From NCBI RefSeq assembly GCF_013166605.1, contig NZ_JABKKF010000002.1:62001-126000 (forward strand): DNA of 64,000 nucleotides, read 5' to 3'. A program made the position numbers and the translations under genes. The notes beneath the pieces are model-generated. The model saw only the letters and a program-made list of their open reading frames with translations. It searched no databases and had not been told where the DNA came from. Shown in pieces: positions 60,857 to 64,000 of this stretch (position 1 is its first letter; each line of letters opens with the position of its first letter). This stretch comes from Xylanibacter muris. GTDB taxonomy: Bacteria; Bacteroidota; Bacteroidia; Bacteroidales; Bacteroidaceae.

Positions 60857-62518
60857 TTACTTATACATGAATCTTTTTATGCTCTTTTTAGGAGTCTTTG
60901 CAAATTCTTCCTTGTGAATCTCTATTTCCGAGAGCTTGCAGTATGCCGGAAGTATTTCGTTCAGCTGTATCTTGTTTTGTTCCATGATTTCCTTAAGCCT
61001 TGTCTTGCCGGTTCCGTTTGCAGCAGCCTCATCGAAATCCGGATAGACTAATCCCACAAGCTTGTTCTCACGCTGTACTACCACGCTTTCCACTACGTAT
61101 GGCATCGAATTGAGTTTGTCTTCAATTTCCTCAGGATATATGTTTTGTCCGTTTGAGCCGAGAAGCATGTTCTTAGAGCGTCCTTTTATGAATACGTTGC
61201 CATATTTATCCATTGTTCCCAGATCGCCTGTGTGATACCATCCGTCTGCATCAATGGTCTGTGCCGTGGCTTCGTCATTTTTGTAGTATCCGAGCATTAC
61301 GTTCATTCCGCGTGCAAGAATTTCTCCGGGTATGTTCTCCGGGTCTTCACTGTTGATTCTCACTTCCATGTGTACGACCGGGCGTCCGCAGCTTCCCTGT
61401 ACGAATGTCTTATAGTCGGAATAGCATATAATCGGCGCGCATTCTGTTGCACCGTATCCTACAGTATAGGGGAAATTTATTTCCTTGAGGAATCTTTCTA
61501 TGTCTTGGTTGAAAGCCGCGCCTCCGATTATTATTTCGTAGAAGTTTCCTCCGAAAGCCTTTATCACTTCATCACATATTCTTTGCTGTACCTTTTTGTT
61601 GATGATCGGTGTGCGCAGCAGTAGTTTTATGCGGTTGTCCTGAAGTTTTGGGAGAACTTTCTTGCGTATGATTTTCTCTATCACGAGTGGGACAGCAATA
61701 ATCACGGCCGGCTTTATGTCTGCAAATGCCTGGGCTATTATTGCCGGTGACGGCACTCGTGTGAGGTAGAACACATGGCAACCGTGAAGAAACTCGAATA
61801 TGAATTCGAATGCCATTCCATACATGTGTGCCATCGGAAGAATGCTTATTATATTATCTCCGCGTTTTACGGTTTTTCCGAGAACGTTTTCCGCGAAGTC
61901 ATAGTTGCTCCATAATGCCCTGTATGGAATCATTACTCCCTTGGAAAATCCGGTAGTCCCGCTGGTGTAGTTGATCATTGCCATCTCATTACCGTCAGTC
62001 TCACGGTAGTATTTTACATGTTCGCGGCGGAAATACTTGGGATATTTTTTCCCGAACATCTCGTTGAGGTGTTCGCGTGCGTATGTCAGCTTGTCTGTGC
62101 GTGATACTGCGAGGGAATAGTCCGGTATGTTTATTATTCCTTCAAGATTCTGCATTTTTGTAGCGTCAATCTGCGTTGCCACAACATCGCCAGTAAACAG
62201 TATCTTTGCTTCGCTATGGTTTACTATGTTATGGATTTGTTCAGGAGTGAATTCATGAAGTATCGGTACTGCCACGGCTCCGTAGGTGAGTGTTGCAAGA
62301 AACGCCACAGCCCAATTCGCGCTGTTACGTCCGCAGAGAGCTATTTTGTCTCCTTGTACAACACCGCTGTTCTCAAACAAGATGTGCAGCTTTTCAATCT
62401 TTCTTGCCACATCATGAAACTGTAAAGTCGCGCCCTTATAATCGGTCAGTGCATCAAAATCCCAGTTGTCAATGATGCTTTTTTCAATTATGGCATTGAA
62501 GTTCGGTGCTGTTTCCAT
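60857..62518 (-). CDS. AMP-forming long-chain acyl-CoA synthetase-like ligase (copy 1)
   Basis: 553 residues of the ANL superfamily: P-loop NYTSGTTGFSKGVM, YGATECAP, the hinge-region WYHTGDLGTMDKYGNVFIKGR-type block (here about residues 405–425), and a terminal catalytic-lysine segment TPKKSIKRF. Such enzymes adenylate a carboxylate, usually a fatty acid, and load it on CoA. I start at METAPNF because homology begins there; an ATG at 62533 would overlap the upstream gene. A close paralogue lies directly upstream. Confidence 0.9.
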   Translation of the reverse strand: METAPNFNAIIEKSIIDNWDFDALTDYKGATLQFHDVARKIEKLHILFENSGVVQGDKIALCGRNSANWAVAFLATLTYGAVAVPILHEFTPEQIHNIVNHSEAKILFTGDVVATQIDATKMQNLEGIINIPDYSLAVSRTDKLTYAREHLNEMFGKKYPKYFRREHVKYYRETDGNEMAMINYTSGTTGFSKGVMIPYRALWSNYDFAENVLGKTVKRGDNIISILPMAHMYGMAFEFIFEFLHGCHVFYLTRVPSPAIIAQAFADIKPAVIIAVPLVIEKIIRKKVLPKLQDNRIKLLLRTPIINKKVQQRICDEVIKAFGGNFYEIIIGGAAFNQDIERFLKEINFPYTVGYGATECAPIICYSDYKTFVQGSCGRPVVHMEVRINSEDPENIPGEILARGMNVMLGYYKNDEATAQTIDADGWYHTGDLGTMDKYGNVFIKGRSKNMLLGSNGQNIYPEEIEDKLNSMPYVVESVVVQRENKLVGLVYPDFDEAAANGTGKTRLKEIMEQNKIQLNEILPAYCKLSEIEIHKEEFAKTPKKSIKRFMYK

Positions 62519-62525
62519 ATAAGTT

Positions 62526-64000
62526 TTATTCATTGTAAAGATAACGTTTGATACTCTTTTTGGGAGTTTTTGCAAACTCTTCCTTGTGGAGCCTTATCCC
62601 GGACAGACGGCAGTATGCCGGCATTGTTTCATTTATTTCCTGTCTGTTTTGTTCCATGATATCCTCCAGGTCTTTGTCAGTGAATCCGAGATTGTGTGCT
62701 TCTTCGTAATCGGGGTGTATCAATGCAATGAGTTTGTCCCCTTTCTGTATTATCAGGCTCTCGCTGACCATTGCCATTGAATTGAGCTTGTCTTCAATTT
62801 CTTCAGGATATACGTTTTGGCCGTTTGCTCCCAGTATCATATTCTTTATGCGGCCCCTTATGAACACGTGGCCGTCCGCACTCATTGTTCCGAGATCTCC
62901 TGTGTGATACCATCCTTCCTTGTCGAGAACTTCCGTTGTGGCTTTTTCGTTTTTGTAGTATCCGAGCATTACGTTTGTGCCTCGGGTTACGATTTCACCG
63001 GGAATGTTTTCCGGGTCAGGGCTGAGTATTTTCACTTCCATGTGACCGACTGCCGTTCCGCAGCTTCCAGGGATGAAGTCATTATAGTCGCTGAAAGTTA
63101 TCAGCGGTGCACATTCCGTTGCTCCGTATCCTACAGTTATCGGAAAGTCGATGCTTTTAAGAAACTCCTCTATTTCCTGGTTCAGTGCCGCACCTCCGAC
63201 GATCACCTCGTAAGCGTTGCCTCCAAACACATTCATTACCTGCTCGCATATCTTTTGTTTTACTTTCTTGCTTATGATAGGCATGTTGAGCAGAAGTCTC
63301 ATACGGTTGTTCTGTATCTTCGGGAAAACCCCTTTTCGTATGATCTTGTCCACAACTAACGGCACCGATATCACAATTGCGGGGTGGACGTCTGCGAATG
63401 CTTGTGAGATTATTGCCGGTGAAGGCAGACGGGTGAGGAAGAAGAGATGACATCCGTGGCAGAACGGGAATATGAATTCTATTGCCATTCCGTACATGTG
63501 TGCCATGGGGAGAATGCTTAAGATAGGGCTTCCCTGTTTTATTTTGGTGCCTATGGCAGAGAAGCAGAAGTCGAGATTTCCCCAAAGGGCACGATAGGGG
63601 AGCATTACTCCTTTTGAGAATCCTGTTGTCCCGCTTGTGTAGTTTATAAGTGCCAGCTCTTCCGCCTTGTCTTTATGGTATTTTACATGGTTTGCACGGA
63701 AAGCGTTTGGATATTTTTTCCCGAAAAGCTCGTTCAGGTGCTCTCGTGCATACGTGAGTTTTTCAGAACGTGAAACGTTTATTGAGAAATCCGGAAGATT
63801 TATTATTCCTTCAAGGTCCGGCATGGCATCGGGAACAATAGTCTGTGCAACAAAGTCACCGATGAAGAATATTTTTGACCCGCTGTGGTTTACTATATTG
63901 TGTATCTGGTCGCTGTTGAACTCATGAAGAATCGGTACTGCCACGGCCCCGTAGGTGAGTGTCGCAAAGAATGCTACGGCCCAATGCGCGCTGTTGCGTC
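62526..64000 (-). CDS. AMP-forming acyl-CoA synthetase-like ligase (copy 2), 5' end outside the window
   Basis: The reading frame is open to the right edge (…RNSAHWAVAFFATLTYGAVAVP), so the gene is cut at its 5' end; about 60–70 N-terminal residues are missing by comparison with copy 1. Core motifs are the same: NYTSGTTGFSKGVM, YGATECAP, WYHTGDLGTMSADGHVF and TPKKSIKRYLY. The two copies align along their whole visible length, with an 8-bp gap between them, so they are a tandem duplication in one operon. Confidence 0.9.
   Translation of the reverse strand, partial: RNSAHWAVAFFATLTYGAVAVPILHEFNSDQIHNIVNHSGSKIFFIGDFVAQTIVPDAMPDLEGIINLPDFSINVSRSEKLTYAREHLNELFGKKYPNAFRANHVKYHKDKAEELALINYTSGTTGFSKGVMLPYRALWGNLDFCFSAIGTKIKQGSPILSILPMAHMYGMAIEFIFPFCHGCHLFFLTRLPSPAIISQAFADVHPAIVISVPLVVDKIIRKGVFPKIQNNRMRLLLNMPIISKKVKQKICEQVMNVFGGNAYEVIVGGAALNQEIEEFLKSIDFPITVGYGATECAPLITFSDYNDFIPGSCGTAVGHMEVKILSPDPENIPGEIVTRGTNVMLGYYKNEKATTEVLDKEGWYHTGDLGTMSADGHVFIRGRIKNMILGANGQNVYPEEIEDKLNSMAMVSESLIIQKGDKLIALIHPDYEEAHNLGFTDKDLEDIMEQNRQEINETMPAYCRLSGIRLHKEEFAKTPKKSIKRYLYNE

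Noticed and set aside
1..64000. CRISPR arrays, tRNA and rRNA genes, insertion sequences
   Set aside because: No regularly spaced direct repeats, cloverleaf candidates, rRNA stretches or transposase frames were recognised on either strand.

Overview
The window is a chromosomal stretch of a Bacteroidales bacterium, most likely Prevotella or a close relative. The evidence is a set of phylum-typical genes (the bamD–rpoZ–DUF4293 cluster, a Bacteroidetes-type omega subunit, a UpxY antiterminator, DUF4468 and putative-porin families), many matches to the Bacteroidetes promoter pattern TTTG-N19..21-TAnnTTTG, and a secreted pectin methylesterase ending in the YYNMQGIRV-type tail common in Prevotella exported proteins. 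No rRNA, tRNA, CRISPR array, integrase, transposase or relaxase was seen.

Layout. 0–5.8 kb: a 1502-residue modular pectinesterase and convergent ksgA. 5.9–8.6 kb: a minus-strand BlaI/BlaR1-type regulatory operon with a lipoprotein that shares a domain with the BlaR1 tail. 8.9–11.5 kb: a flippase-like LPG_synthase_TM membrane protein and the dipeptidase pepD. 11.5–12.5 kb: no protein gene, but a large inverted repeat, a strong promoter and a roughly 430-nt structured leader ending in an intrinsic terminator. 12.5–42.3 kb: a dense plus-strand array headed by a UpxY-type antiterminator. 42.2–44.4 kb: a frameshifted gene remnant and two very AT-rich cargo genes (a methyltransferase and an unknown membrane protein). 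44.5–64 kb: mostly ordinary genes (corA, a DUF349 protein, two glycosyltransferases, a flippase, DUF4293, rpoZ, bamD, uvrB, a DUF4468 protein, a porin, a metallophosphoesterase, and two tandem AMP-forming acyl-CoA ligases, the second cut by the right edge).

The exciting part is 12.5–42.3 kb. UpxY normally opens capsular polysaccharide operons, but here it opens about twenty genes with no glycosyltransferase. They encode a SrfB-like Hsp70/actin-fold ATPase, a SrfC-like dynamin-type GTPase, a second P-loop GTPase with a long helical N-terminus, two unrelated membrane-anchored serine proteases (subtilisin-type and trypsin-type), a MORN-repeat/GH25 lysozyme fusion, a DUF1810–transmembrane fusion, secreted YbjN-like and Sel1-repeat proteins, lipoproteins (coiled-coil and BspA-type leucine-rich), several polytopic membrane proteins and zinc-ribbon/RDD membrane proteins. 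Two proteins at opposite ends share an unrecognised N-terminal domain (NYNNVY domain), which ties the cluster together. My inference is one envelope-spanning system: cytoplasmic NTPase switches controlling periplasmic proteolysis and wall cleavage, switched on through processive antitermination past the leader terminator. Its biological role (conflict/defence, envelope remodelling or host interaction) cannot be decided from sequence alone.

Two lesions deserve attention: an in-frame TAG splits the subtilase from a 152-codon open C-terminal extension, and a -1 frameshift interrupts a gene remnant at the distal end of the cluster.
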